The notes beneath the pieces are model-generated. The model was not told where the DNA came from, did no database searches, and saw only the letters and a list, made by a program, of their open reading frames with translations. A stretch of 64,000 nt of DNA from Perognathus longimembris pacificus (Eukaryota > Chordata > Mammalia > Rodentia > Heteromyidae). Below, one piece after another: positions 13,612-25,226 of the stretch (the first letter of the stretch is position 1; each line of letters starts with the position of its first letter). The DNA lies in NCBI RefSeq assembly GCF_023159225.1, contig NC_063162.1, forward strand, positions 101,634,094 to 101,698,093, given 5' to 3'. Made by a program: the position numbers and the translations under genes.

Positions 13612-14725
13612 CAGAAGTGGAGCAAGATGGTGGCTGAGTTTTATTCTCCTGTGATCTTTCCCCACAGGTGAGCCAAGTTGAATGACCTCCACAAGAGCTA
13701 AAGAAATCAGGAGAGGGACTATAGTGCCTGCTTTTAACATAAGGAAATGAAAAGACACATTGACGGAGGCAGGAAGGAAGGCGTTGCCCACATCCCTCTT
13801 GGCCCGGCTCCTAGCAGCCCAGTATGGAAATATCTTCCAGTTAGAGAGAGATTTTAATCCAGGCCTTAAGCCTCAGAGGTAGGCCCACTATTACCTAACT
13901 AGTAAGTAGCCACAAACTGAGCTGCTGGTATTGCAGAAGATAGTCACTGAGGCCTCTGCTATCCCTCCACCAACCTTGATGGCAGAGCAAGAAGGAAGAC
14001 TCCACCTGCTGCCCACCCAGTAGAGCAGGAAAGCTAGTACAGGGCTTTTGTTTCAAAGCCAAGTGTCAGGTTCAGTGAAGCACACACCTGGTAGAAACTG
14101 AAAGCCACAGATACAGGCCAGAGCTCACAGACAAAGCCTTTACAGTGGACCCACCAACAGGCAGCCACCTGTGTGCCAGCTGGACAGACTTGAGTTTGGG
14201 CCTGTATAATATCCAGCCTTGGAGTAGACCTGGACACAGTCATTGTGCTCCTGAGATGTGCAGTCCCATATAACTGTGAGGCTGAGGTACAACCCAATTT
14301 AGGTCCAGTCTTGGTGGCCAAGGGACTGTTCCCACCACTCATCCCTTAAACTCAGTCAGCAAACCCTTTGCCAGGTATACTCACAAATGGTCTTCTAGAA
14401 CATTCCCATTAGAAGGTAAAGTCCTAGGCAGAGACCTGTGCCCTCTAATGGGACTGAAACAGGACGACTCCTATTTCAGCCTCACCACTGCCAGCTACAG
14501 GGAGGGCCTTAATGCATCCTCAGGAGTGTATAGGTCCTTGTAGAAGACACAGCTGTGACCCAGCCTAGTATCAGCCTTGGTGGCCAAAGGACTTTCTTTC
14601 CTAACAGAAAAGCAACACAATAAGGTCATTTCATACTCCAGGATGAGAGTGGGTGAGGGGAGGCCTTCGAACTGAGTGCTGGACTGTTGAATTCTAACAT
14701 GAAGTAGAGCCTAATATCTCTCATT
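13612..14725 (+). mobile_element. Probable LINE-1 5' UTR
   Basis: Starts with GAAGTGGAGCAAGATGGTGG, very like the start of mammalian L1 5' UTRs (agcaagatggcgg). The following ~1.1 kb is GC-richer, non-coding and has internally similar segments, CTTGGTGGCCAAGGGACTG near 14311 and CTTGGTGGCCAAAGGACTT near 14576, as expected for monomer-like 5' UTRs. It could belong to the same insertion as the L1 3' part from 15080 with the middle deleted. Confidence 0.4.
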
Positions 14726-14772
14726 GTCAGGCCTGCCTGCAGACCAAGCCTCTGGAACAAAGCCAGTGGCCG

Positions 14773-15078
14773 CTACTTGGAAGAATCACAGTTTGAGGCT
14801 AACCCAAGTCCAAACAAAAAGGCTAGTTGGACTCTATCTTAAAAGACAAGCTGGACTGGTTTGCACAATCCTAGTTATATGGGAGATGGAATGGAAGGAA
14901 TGGGGTCTGAGTCTAGCTTGGGAAAAAGCATGAAACCCTATCTAAAATATAGATATAAGCAATATAAATAAATAAATATAAGCAAAAAAGGATAGAAGTG
15001 TAACCCAAGTGATAGAACACCTACCTTGTAAGTATAAGACCCCAGGTTCAAAAGCCTAGTTCCCTCCCACAGTAAAAC
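14773..15078 (+). mobile_element. B1-B1-ID trimeric SINE
   Basis: Two diverged B1-like units, each ending in a CTCTATCTTAAAA or CCCTATCTAAAAT motif, followed by an ID-like unit (AGTGTAACCCAAGTGATAGA with box B AGGTTCAAAAGCC). Confidence 0.6.
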
Positions 15079-15214
15079 CCCATATGTGGGGGAAAAGATT
15101 GTCTTTAATAAGTGATACTGGGAAAATTAGTTATCTATGTGTAGAATAATGAAATTAGACCCCTATCTCTAATCAGTCAGTCCTACAGGGATTAAAGGAT
15201 AAACTATAATACCT

Positions 15215-15403
15215 GAAACTATTAAAAGAAGAAGAAGAAAAAAAATAGGAGGAGGGGGAGGAGAGGGAGGAGGAGGGGTAGGGGGAGGAGGGGGAGGAGG
15301 AAGGGGAGGGGGAAGAGGAAGGGGGGAGGAGGAGGAGGGGAAGGAGGAGGAAATGAGGGGAGGGGGAGGAGGAGGAAGAGGAGAAGAAGGAGAAGAGGAG
15401 GAG

Positions 15404-15438
<35 letters not shown>

Positions 15439-15595
15439 GGAGGAGGAGGAGGAGAAGGAGAAGAAGGAGGAGAAGGAGAAGAAGAAGAAGAAGAAGAAGA
15501 AGAAGAAGAAGAAGAAGAAGAAGAAGAAGAAGAAGAAGAAGAAGAAGAAGAAGAAGAAGCAGAAGCGGCAGAAGCAGAAGCAGAAGCAGAAGAAG
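15215..15595 (+). repeat. (GGA/GAA)n purine tract inside L1 ORF2
   Basis: About 380 bases of almost pure purine on the plus strand, moving from GGA/GGGGA-rich to a ~25-unit pure GAA run and a short AGAAGC-type end. Translations on either strand are low-complexity artefacts. The flanking sequence is contiguous L1 ORF2. Confidence 0.97.
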
Positions 15596-15694
15596 GAGAC
15601 AACTACTAGAAGAAAGTATAGGGAAAATGCTTCAAGATATTTTAATAGGCAAGTAGTCTGGGGGAAAAAGATTTCAAAGCACAGAAAACAAATG

Positions 15695-16018
15695 AGATTT
15701 CAACTATTATGGTTTGAATATAAAATACCTCTCACAGGCTCATGTTGAATATGTGGTCTGCGGCTGGTGGCGCTACTTTGGGAAATTCTGGGAACTGTAG
15801 AATGGGGGAAGCTTGGCTAGAGGACAGAGAAACTGAGGACATGTCCTTGAGGACCACATTTTATCCTGAGCTCCCTTTCTGCCTCTATCTGTGTGCTTCT
15901 TTTCTGCCATTAAGTGAACAGTCTCCTCCACCCACTTCTACCACCATAAAGGACCCAGAATCACTGCAGGCATGAACTATGATGTTTGTGTTAGATAACT
16001 GATCTCAGCAGTGATACA
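15695..16018 (+). mobile_element. MaLR-like solo LTR inserted in the L1
   Basis: Begins TATTATGGTTTGAATATAAA and contains CTCATGTTGAATATGTGGTC and GCTGGTGGCGCTACTTTGGG, a layout seen in mammalian MaLR-type LTRs. It ends near CAGTGATACAAATAACCC, and L1 reading resumes at ATCAAACTCAAAAGCTTC. The class is by resemblance; no clean duplication was found. Confidence 0.5.
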
Positions 16019-17314
16019 AATAACCCAAAATCAAACTCAAAAGCTTCTGTCCAGCAAACAAAATGATCATCAGTGTAGGGACAATGAACAGAACTGGAAA
16101 AAATACTTGCCAACTCTGCATCTGACAAGAATTTGATGTCCAAAATATATAAAGAATTAGGAAAATTCAATACCTGAGAGACAAAAATAAATCATCTGAT
16201 TGTTAAAAACAGTAATAGAGCAAAACACACATTTCTCAAAAGAAGATATACAAAAGACCAAAAACTAAATAGGCAAACATTCAGGATGACGAACCACCAG
16301 AGAAATGCAAATCAAACCACAAGGACAGATTGTCATAGCCTATTCAGAAAGGATATTATCAGAAAGACTGAGGACATCAAATATTGGCAAGGATGTAGAG
16401 AAAAAGGAACCCTTGTGCTCTGTTAGTAAAAATGTAAATTAGTACAACCCTTATGGAAAACAGTATGCAGGTTCCTCAGAGTAAAAACAGAACCACTGTG
16501 TGAATGAACAATATCACATCTCCAAAGGAAGTAAATTGTCAGATATATCTGCTCTCCCATGTTCACTGGTGCACTACTTACAATAGTCAAGATATGAAAT
16601 CAGCCTAAATGTCTATGGACATTTGGATGCAGAAAACCTGGTGCATGTATGAAGTGGAATACCATTTAACCATAAGCAAGAAGGAAATCCTGTCATTTGT
16701 GATAATGTGGGTGGAACTGGAGAAAATTATGTTAACTAAAATAAACCAAGCACAGAAAGACAAGCACATGATCTTACTCATATATAGGATCTCTAAAAGT
16801 TCATCATGGGAATATAGACTAGGATGGTGGTTGCCAGAGACTGGAGAGAGCCCTAACGGGCAGGGAATGAGATGAAGAAAGGTAAATAGGGACCACATTA
16901 CAGTTAGATAACAGCAAGAAATCTCAAGTCACTGTTTTACAGTGGTTGGGTGAGTATGTACTAGATCTTTCCAAATGCAAAAATAATTTTGAGTGTTGCT
17001 ATCTTAAAGAAATGATACATTTCTGAGGAGATAAATATGTTTAACTACATTTAAACATTATCCACTGTACATATACATAGAAACATTGATGACCCCATTG
17101 AAATGTATGACATTTATGTTTTTATGTATTAGTTAAAAAAAATAATTACAGTTTCATATTTGTCACTAGTACCAAGACTGTCCCAAAATACCTTGTATCC
17201 TTTACTCCAAGGGGCCTCAAAATGAATGTAGATGACAACTGAGTTATGTGCACACATTATAGAAAGCAGTAGGATTAGGTAATAGGATAGGGGCTATGCT
17301 AGTATTTTCTAATG

Positions 17315-17475
17315 TCAGTCTTTGTGTTCTGACTACACTAGAATCCACTGAGGTATTTGTTTAAAACACAGATTCTTAGCTTTCACTCCATTCTCCTCAA
17401 ATCAAAACATCTGAGGGATCATGGGAATCTGATCTCTGTAGATCATTCTGGTGGATAATTGGTCCATCTCAGCCA
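17315..17475 (+). mobile_element. MER5A-like hAT fragment
   Basis: Matches the familiar non-autonomous Charlie layout: ATCCACTGAGGTATTTGTTT then AAAACACAGATTCTTAGC and TCTGAGGGATCATGGGAATC. Confidence 0.5.
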
Positions 17476-18075
17476 GAGTTTTGTATTTGTTCTGTGTTGC
17501 CATAATGAAATAGCTGAGGCTGAGTAACTTTACAGAGAAAAGAGGTTTATTTAATCTTATATGGCCCCTGAACTGGAACATGGCTCTTATGAGAACTTTA
17601 TGTGGGTTATGTGTGAGAGTGAGAGATTGCAGGATAAGACAGGAAGCCAGAGCATGATTCAGGGAAAGACTCAGGCTTTATAGGAACTTACCATTCTGAA
17701 AACAAACTCAGTGGTCCTACAATGAATAATCTCTTGTAAGGTCAACTCATTCAGGGACCTAATGATCTTCCACTAGGCTCTACATGTTTTTAAGTTTTGT
17801 TTTAATTTTGACAGTACTGGGGTTGAAACTCATGGCCTTGCACTTGTGCTCTGCCATTTGAATGACACTTCCAACCTCACTCCTTTTTAAATATTTTTCA
17901 CCTTTTTCCTAGATATGGTCTTGTTCTTTTTGTCTGGACTGGCCTCTAACTGAATCTTCTAGCTCTGCCTCCCAAGTGTCTGGAATAACAGGTGTGCATC
18001 CATTTGTTCTGGCTAAGGGTCCACCTCAATATTGCCAAGCTAGGGCCAAAGCTCTGACACATGAACCTGGGGCTC
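17476..18075 (-). mobile_element. MaLR-like LTR, interrupted by a SINE
   Basis: Plus strand shows reversed MaLR features: TGTGTTGCCATAATGAAATA, AGAAAAGAGGTTTATTTAAT and CTAATGATCTTCCACTAGGC. After the SINE at 17776-18013 it continues with GGTCCACCTCAATATTGCCA and GACACATGAACCTGGGG. Confidence 0.55.
17776..18013 (-). mobile_element. B1/ID composite SINE inserted in the LTR
   Basis: Reversed ID-like unit (GTTGAAACTCATGGCCTTGC) followed by a reversed B1 unit (CTGCCTCCCAAGTGTCTGGA, then ACAGGTGTGCATCC). Diverged; belongs to the older composite type. Confidence 0.6.
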
Positions 18076-18498
18076 GGTGAGTGGTCATTGTTTTTCCCAG
18101 TTCTTCATCTACCCTGAGGATATGATCATTTTTCTCCTTTCAGAGGACATTTCAGATGTTAGTTATGAGGCCCCTTAAGAGTTTAGAGAAAGCTCTCAGG
18201 GAGTTTAAATTTGAGTTAGTTTGTTGGTAAATAGATTGTTACAAAATTGTAAGACTGAGGTACTTTTGGTTAGTGGGTTTGATTTTTTCCCCCTTTGGGT
18301 AGCAATAACATCACACAAACAAAATGAGATTAGTGATTAAAAGTAGACATATTTTTGTCTACACAAAAATTATGGTATGTGTAGGACAGTTGTTTAATCT
18401 TTATGTAACCTAGTGGTTCCACAATTTGTTTGACATTAAGATGGTTTTGTAGAAGAAAGCCTTATTAAAATTCCATGGAAACTGCTCTTCCCTAGAGT

Positions 18499-18503
<5 letters not shown>

Positions 18504-18549
<46 letters not shown>

Positions 18550-18743
18550 TTTTGCCAGTTCTGGGCCTTGAACTCAGGGCCTGAGCACTGTCCCTGGCCT
18601 CTTTTAGCTCAAGGCTAGTACTCTGCCACTTGAGTCACAGCGCCCCTTCTGGGCGTTTTCTATATATGTGGTGCTTGGGAATCGAACCCAGGGCTTCATG
18701 TATACAAGGCAAGCACTCTCGCCACTAGGCCATATTCCCAGCC
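18504..18743 (-). mobile_element. IDL-Geo SINE with (TAAA)n tail
   Basis: Minus-strand copy with box B region GGGTTCGATTCCC and the standard right half. Flanked by a 14-bp duplication CCCTAGAGTTTATT (18490-18503 and 18744-18757). Its 3' tail has become a (TTTA)n microsatellite on the plus strand, 18498-18552. Confidence 0.9.
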
Positions 18744-18757
18744 CCCTAGAGTTTATT

Positions 18758-19060
18758 TTGGGCAATGTTTTTGCTTTTGCGTGCATCTGTGTTCATGTAT
18801 ACAGTAGTTTGACGTGTGTGTCTGTGCTCATGTATAAAGTAGTCCCAGTTATGTGTGGGTTTTGCTTTCTGTGTTTTCCATGGTGAATCATGGTCTGAAA
18901 AGACTGATAAAAAAGTCAACAAGTTTTAAAATTTAAATTGCACACCATACTAGATTGTGTGATGAAATGAAGTCTCTTATCTGGTTCCTTTCTGTCTGGG
19001 ACATGAACCATCCCTTTACTCAGCACAGCCATGTCATGAATGCTACCTGCCCTGTGGTGA
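18758..19060. other. Non-coding flank, nothing recognised
   Basis: Only GT-rich low-order repetition (GTGTTCATGTATACAGTAGT and a similar copy 30 bases on) is seen here. Confidence 0.5.
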
Positions 19061-19061
19061 T

Positions 19062-19168
19062 TGAAGGGGAGGGAGAGAGAAAGGAATATGGAGGGGAAGG
19101 GAGGAGAGGTAAGAGGAGGGAGTAAAGGGGAGCTAGGGAGGAATAAAAAGGAGAGAGAGAGAGAGGCA
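19062..19168. repeat. Purine-rich (GGGA/GA) low-complexity tract
   Basis: Irregular GGGAGA/GAGAGG sequence, ending in a pure (GA)n run at about 19151-19167. Confidence 0.85.
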
Positions 19169-19622
19169 TTAGAAACTAATTCTAGAGACATCTGTTAATA
19201 TTGCCTTACAGGAGACAAGTGGTGTTTGTCAAAATCTGAGATATAAATCATTTAAATTAAGTATAAGATGAAGGGTAGACAGGATGACAGTTAATGGTGA
19301 AGTCAAAGTTTGTGATAGAACCTATTACCAATGACCTGAGAAAATGTTCTCAGTCACATCTAGTCTGGCATGGCTAAGCAATCTGACAAGCCATCATAGT
19401 AATGAAACAGAAATCAAATGAAAATTAGCTTATTTGTTTGACAAACACTTATTAAATATTTATTTTCATAATGAACGTAATGAAGGTGGTCCTAAAAGTG
19501 GAGGCAGAATTTTAGAGCTTGCAAAACTATTTTAAGATAAAAGCCTCAAAACCTAGGTTGCAATAAACAGCCTTTGAGTACCCTTGAAAAGAGGAATAGC
19601 ATAATCACAAGAAAATTCATCT

Positions 19623-19928
19623 AAGTTGGATACCAGTGACTCACACCTACAATCCTTGCTGTTTAGGAGGCTGAGATCTGAGGGTTGCAGTTCAAAGCCA
19701 ACCTAGGCAGGAAAACCACGAGACTCTTATCTTCAATTAAACATCCAAAGCTAGAAGTGGAGCTGTGCCTCAAGTGGTAGAGCACTAGCCTTGAGCACAA
19801 AAGCAAGTACAGTGTCCAGGCCCTAAATTCAAGCTCCAGGACCATCATGCATGCATGCATGCAGGCATGCACGCACACACGCACACACACACACACACAC
19901 GCACACACAATCATACACATACACACAC
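19623..19928 (+). mobile_element. B1-Geo composite SINE with (CA)n tail
   Basis: 7SL-like head (CCAGTGACTCACACCTACAA), linker, tRNA-like tail ending CTCCAGGACCATCATG, and then an ATGC/CACG/CA simple repeat from about 19845 to 19928 in place of poly-A. Flanks AATTCATCT and AATTTATCT may be a decayed duplication. Confidence 0.8.
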
Positions 19929-20011
19929 AAATTTATCTGATGAATAATGTATTGGAAATAGTGGCACTAGGACTGGAGAATTAGTACAGAAACCATGGAA
20001 CTACCCATTGT

Positions 20012-20390
20012 TTTAGCTTTCCACCACTGTAACAAAATACTTGAGATAGGAAAGTTAAAAACAGGAAAGGTTTGGTTTTGGCTTATAGTTTTAAAGGTTT
20101 GAATGCATAGTTGGTTTCCTTGTTTGCTTTGGGGCCTGTGGTGAGGCAGTATATTATTGTGGGGAGCAAACTGCTCATGTAATGGCAGCCAGGAAATAAA
20201 AAGACAGGAAGAAGATCTGTGGGATCAGAGTTCCACAATCTGCCTTTGTGGACATTCCCCCAAAGTTCCAACTTCCACTAGGCCTTACCTTTTAAAGGTT
20301 CCACCACTACTGGATAGCATCAAGATAGGGACAGAGCCTTTAACACATAGGCCTTTGGTAAACACTTAACCAATCCATACTATTCATGTT
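20012..20390 (-). mobile_element. MaLR-like LTR (MST/MLT type)
   Basis: Plus strand shows reversed LTR features: CCACTGTAACAAAATACTTG, TTTTGGCTTATAGTTTTAAA, CACTAGGCCTTACCTTTTAA, AGGTTCCACCACTACTGGAT and TTTAACACATAGGCCTTTGG. Confidence 0.65.
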
Positions 20391-21516
20391 TCAGAATTCA
20401 TAGCCTAGATCATATATAGTTGTTGTGAAAATGAGGCAATATAAATGGTTATTACATATGGCTGGCTAGCAGTAAGAAAGAGTTAGCAGAAGTAAAGCCA
20501 CCTTTAATGTGTAGAGCAGGGAAATAATAGCACTTTAGGCAGAAATGGAAAAGAAGTCCCACTGAAGGGCTAATGTCTTTAATATTTCTATTGAATCTGG
20601 GTTTCAAGGTGTTTTTTTATGTTTATTTATTGTAGTGTTTTTAGCTATACTTTATCCACCCATCATTCTTTTAACTTGATGTTGAACTTTGAGTCTAAGG
20701 ATATCAATAGGTGCAGCTTAGCATCTGACATAAATGACTAAAGATTTGGTTATCACATAAATGGGTGATTTCTATTTATACTTCAGGTTCTAAAAGATTT
20801 ATGTAATGACATTTGAGATCTCAACCTTTTAGACTAAAGATTTGCTCCAAACATGTGGCAAACCAAGTATGTATCATATTAAATAAATAAAATATTTATT
20901 AAGAATATGTGAAATAGAGAGTGAACTTGTGGGAGGGGGAGTTGGAGGAAAAAACTGGCAGAAAATGAGGAAAGAGGTGACTCGGTTTAAAAAGAATGTG
21001 TAAAATAGTGAACTTTCAACCCTTGTGATAAATTCTCCAGAGAGTGTTAATTGGTTTCAATATGTCTGCCCTTTAAACTGTTTGTAACTTACCCTTAGCA
21101 TGCATCCTAAGGCTGGCCATTAATTCTAATATAGTTTTACTTCTACATTGATATTTTCTTAATTGAACTTGTTTAGACATGTTCTCAGTCTGAATTAAAC
21201 TATGCAAATCTCATCCTTAGATATTTATCAGATATTCCCTCTCAAAATCATTTGGTTTGGGGAATCCTAAAGGATTATAGCTTCTTTAACTCTAATGTAA
21301 AAGAATCTTCCAGACTGAATTTAAAGGGCTACATCCTTAACTGTGCATTGTATATAAAATTTTGTATAGAACTCTGTATATGAATTTCTATATAACAATA
21401 CCCAAAAGGGGTATCAGATGTTACATCAAATTTTAAAACAGAGAAATAGGGGATGAGAATACATATAGGAGAAAAACTGAAGAATCAAGTTTGAATTTAG
21501 AAGACAGTTATTGGTT
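20391..21516. other. AT-rich non-coding flank
   Basis: No gene or classified repeat seen. Includes AATAAATAAAATATTTATTA at 20882-20901, a short AT palindrome. Confidence 0.5.
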
Positions 21517-21695
21517 AGACAGCTGTTTTCTGCCTGTGTCCTCACAAGGCTAAAGGCCACCAATCTGATTCACCAGGGCTCCAGTTTATGACTTAATAGC
21601 TTCCCAAAGACCTAATAGCTTAATGGTTCAACAGAAGAATTTAGTAATAGGGCTAGTGCTGGGTTTAGGGGCACAAGCATTCAAACTAAGGCAGC
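21517..21695 (-). mobile_element. MaLR-like LTR fragment
   Basis: Reversed MST/MLT1 features: TTTCTGCCTGTGTCCTCACA, CTTCCCAAAGACCTAATAGC and a GGGTTTAGGGGCACAAGCAT end. Confidence 0.5.
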
Positions 21696-21699
21696 AGTA

Positions 21700-22861
21700 T
21701 CAGAGAAACTAAAGAGTTTTCTAAGAGAGGATGAAGTTTGATGGTGATCAACAAGGACAGATGATCAGATGAGACTGCTCAGACAGGAAGTGTTGGTCCT
21801 AGTGTGCAAAGATCCATTTGATCAAGGGATAGATACACTGTCAAGATGGGAGTGAGGGGAGGGAAGAAAGGAGAGGGAACAAAGAAGGTTGCAATTCAGA
21901 TAATAATTTTGTTATCATTTTCAACCAAGAACTCATAACTGACTTCCTCAACATGCCTCATTTACTTCAATTAATGATGAGCAAATTGTTGGTGTCTGTA
22001 AATCATACTCAAAACAATGACTTCATATTGTTCCCATTCATTACCCCACAGGAGCTCATTATCCAGTGAGTACACATTAATGAGCAGCCCACATCATTAC
22101 AGTCATGATGTTATTAAAATAACTTAGATTAATATCCCCTCCTCATGGATTTATCTACTCATAAAAACAACAGAGGTTGACCACTACTGAAATAGAATTT
22201 TGGTCTCCAGATCAGGTTCACAGAAAAACAACTAAAAAGGAAACAAATTGCAGAGATCATTGTGCACCATGCTAACCAATAAAAGTTCCTGTGGAAGTAT
22301 TATGAAGTGTACCCACGGTAGCTTTCTGCTGCATCTGAAATGCTTGACCATTCTCACAGTTGGAAATATACTTCCTCGTTTTCCCTGGTATCAGTTTTTC
22401 TGTGGTTTCCTTCTTCTCTGTAGGTCCTCACTAAGTCCCTTAGGTTCCTTTTCCTCTGCCAGGGTACCAAGGTCATCACAGCGTTCCCCCTCCCCCACCA
22501 CAGCTTTCTTCCTACCCCACACCTCTTAGAAAAATCACAAGGCTTTCACCAATAATCTCAACTCACGTGATAACTACATGTGAAGTTCCTTTTTACTTAA
22601 TTTCACATCCATATTTCCAATTGCCCACTGAAGAGCTCCCCTGGGAGGGTTTTGCAGGCAACCTGAATTGAGTAAGTCCAAACCCAAACTTGCTATCTCC
22701 CTGCCTCCCTTCTCACCATCATTTGCATCCCTCTCATGGTTGATGACATTAATATTGACCTACCTAACTGACCTAGAAACCCTGCAATGAATCACAGGAC
22801 TTTCCCCTTACCATCTCCCACACCCAATGTGTCTCTGAATTGTGGACATTCTGTTCTTTAT
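21700..22861. other. Non-coding flank, nothing recognised
   Basis: No gene. Short open frames are unsupported. Confidence 0.5.
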
Positions 22862-22940
22862 CCTCTCTCTCTCTCTCTCTCTCTTCCTCCCTCCCTCCCT
22901 CCCCCCTTCTCTGTCTCTCTCTGTCTCTCTCTCTCTCCTC
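22862..22940. repeat. (CT)n/(CCCT)n simple repeat
   Basis: CT dinucleotides, a CCCT run, and then CTCTGT/CT units; compound pyrimidine microsatellite. Confidence 0.97.
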
Positions 22941-23004
22941 TATTGTTCTATTATATATCATGGAGGCCTATTTATTATCCACTACTTATCCCGCTAATTT
23001 TTCT

Positions 23005-23280
23005 AATCTATTAATTCAATAAATGAATTTGTTATGTGCCAGACACTAGGATACTGACAATAGACAAAACAGATAAAGTTGATGGTCATGACTTTCAACT
23101 AGTTGACAGAGATAGGCAATGGACCAAACGGCAGCTATATGGAATACTAAGAAGAAAAGCAAAGCAGAATAAGAGGATAAAATGATTTTTAAGGGGGAGG
23201 AACTGTCATTTTATGTAGATTGATTGGAGACTTTTCTGAGGAGGTCACAAATGGATAACACTGAAGGCATCTAGATTTAA
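23005..23280 (+). mobile_element. Ancient mammal-wide repeat fragment
   Basis: Shows the familiar order AATTCAATAAATGAATTTGT, TATGTGCCAGACACTAGGAT, ACAATAGACAAAACAGATAA, and later TTTTCTGAGGAGGTCAC. The same order is present at 38275-38480 and 58250-58745. I recognise it as an old interspersed repeat, possibly L2-type, but cannot fix the family. Confidence 0.45.
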
Positions 23281-23291
23281 TTCCATTTCTA

Positions 23292-23293
<2 letters not shown>

Positions 23294-23331
<38 letters not shown>

Positions 23332-23370
23332 ACGCATGTGTGTGTGTGTGGGGGGTGTGTGTGGGGGTAT
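23294..23370. repeat. (GT)n microsatellite at a SINE tail
   Basis: GT dinucleotides with GCGTACGC and GGGG interruptions, adjoining the 3' end of the minus-strand SINE at 23371-23586. Confidence 0.95.
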
Positions 23371-23586
23371 CTGTGTGTACACATGCTGGTACCAGGGCTT
23401 AAAGTTAGTGCTTTACACTTCTTAGCTTTTTATCTCACATGTGGCCTCTAGCCCTGCATTTTTTCTGGTTAATTGGAGAGAAGAGTTTCTCAGACTTTTC
23501 TGCTTAGATTGGCTTTGTCCCAGCATCTTCAAGTCTCAGCCCTGTGAGAAGTTATTATTACAGGTGTTAGCCATCAGTGCTTGGCT
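23371..23586 (-). mobile_element. B1-Geo composite SINE
   Basis: Reversed tRNA-like tail (CTGGTACCAGGGCTTAAAGT), linker (TTAATTGGAGAGAAGAG) and 7SL head (TTACAGGTGTTAGCCATCAG). Confidence 0.75.
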
Positions 23587-23672
23587 TGTACTTCTGTATT
23601 CTTACTGTCCATGCCTAGATCCAGTCTTACCAATGCCACTAGTAGCTTTCAGCATCCATGCTTCAAGCTTCA

Positions 23673-23762
23673 AGCTAGTGGTGTGGCTCAGGTGATAGAG
23701 CACTTGCCTAGCAAGTCTAAGATCCTGAGCTCAAATCTTAGTATTGCCAATAGCAACAATGT
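23673..23762 (+). mobile_element. ID-like monomeric SINE
   Basis: About 77-base tRNA-like unit (GTGTGGCTCAGGTGATAGAG, box B GAGCTCAAATCTTAG) with a short A-rich end. Flanked by an 11-bp duplication TTCAAGCTTCA (23662-23672 and 23763-23773), so it inserted as a monomer. Confidence 0.7.
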
Positions 23763-23773
23763 TTCAAGCTTCA

Positions 23774-25216
23774 TACTTCCTATTCTTATACAACCATACA
23801 TTCATACCCTGTCTTGGAACATAACACCATATCACCCAATACAATAAACCCTTTATAATTTTCAGAAAACCCATCCTTTTCTATTTCCTTAGATGTGTGT
23901 GTGTGTGATGTTCCTTTTTCTTGCAATGCCCCTTTATCAACACCTCTGCTGGGACAACCCTCAAGACAGTCCTCTACATCCTAAAGGGTCATCCATTTTC
24001 TCTCAAAATATTTCTCCCAGAGTAATTAGGTTTTGTTTCTGATTAGTAATACATTTGTGTACCTGGCAACAATTTGATTTGAGCCTTCTATTGTAATATT
24101 CATTTGAAAGTTAGTTTGTAGAGGTGACAATCTAACTTTTAATGTGAACTTACTGACCAAATTAGGTAGAGTGCTGGGGTAGAAATACCGAATTCCCTGC
24201 CCTATTAAAGCATAAACATAGTTTTTTACAGGTTGCACTGGTTTTGATTTTGGGGGAAACGTGATTATCTGAGGATGTGACAGGTTGTAAACTGCATGAA
24301 GTTTATTAATTGGCATGAAGCCACATCTTTCTTCTGATCTTCCTTATAAGGTTACCCAGGTATAACCTACCTAGAGTTTAGGAATATGGGTTGGGAAGAC
24401 AGGCTGGTTAATTCACAATGACAAGGAAAAATTTTTATAAGATTCATGAATATCAAAATGAATCCATGAGTTCTGATATCACTTAGCATGAAATAATCAC
24501 TTCTATACCCTTGAATGCCATTTCATTTCACTCTGCATGTTATTGAAGGACAAATTTTAATTTGCCAATGATCATGGGTACGGAATTGACATTTCTCTCT
24601 CTAGAGGCTCTTATTTGTTGGAGAGCAGTGTAGGTCGAGTGAGGTAGTATGCTGATGACCGACAACCACTCCATGGGAGATGGAGGCCTTCACTCTCATG
24701 TCCTTAATTGTAATCCACCATCCGATCTTTTTTTAAAGAGGCCTCTTTGGATGCTGAAAATAAAAGGCCACACAGTTTGTCACTTCTCACACAGCTGGCC
24801 GCTTCCTCTTCTGATTCTCAGCAGTGTCTTGGAAATCTGTTGAAAAAATCCCATAGGCCTCTCAAAACCAATGGTCCAGGGCTGAGCACATCATTCCTTG
24901 CATTCCCACCCTCTTTTCTTCCTTTGCTTCCTATTTCAGTCAATGACACCACCATCTGCCCAGATGCACATGCCAGAAACCTGGGGTGTTCTTCAACCAT
25001 CCCTGCTTCTCATAAACTCCATCCCACCGTCCTCAAGTTCTATTGATTTTAACTCCAAAATATCTTTTGCTGTATGACTTGTCCACCTCAGTTCTCCATA
25101 GCTAAAGCCTCAGCACAGGTTGCTGTTGTTTTTACACCTAGATAGCCTAATAACATCTGATCATGCACCTTCTTGTATATTTCTATTCAAGCGTATCTAT
25201 AGCAAATACGTATCAT
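23774..25216. other. Non-coding flank, nothing recognised
   Basis: A 96-codon minus-strand open frame at 24026-24316 has no recognisable similarity and no splice or codon support, so it is not called. No repeat was identified. Confidence 0.45.
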
Positions 25217-25226
25217 AAAGAATGGG

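Larger units (their letters stand above)
15080..17145 (+). mobile_element. Old LINE-1 (L1M type), ORF2 3' part and 3' UTR
   Basis: Translation of broken frames recovers ORF2 C-terminal motifs, for example ISKKEILSFVIMWVELEKIM near 16666-16725 and INQAQKDKHMILL. Before it lie the LGKLVIYV-like and LLEES-like stretches on either side of the purine tract. A typical L1MA-like 3' UTR follows (16800-17145), ending in an AT-rich tail near TATGTATTAGTTAAAAAAA. Many stops and frameshifts; inactive. Interrupted by the purine tract (15215-15595) and an LTR (15695-16018). Confidence 0.85.

Noticed and set aside
14034..14342. 102-codon minus-strand open frame
   Set aside because: Lies in the GC-richer L1 5' UTR-like segment, antisense to it, with no recognisable protein.
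15222..15748. Long Ser/Pro/Leu- and Glu/Lys-rich open frames on both strands
   Set aside because: These are translations of the GGA/GAA purine tract and have no coding meaning.
24026..24316. 96-codon minus-strand open frame
   Set aside because: No recognisable family, no splice sites or codon bias; length is within chance for AT-rich DNA.
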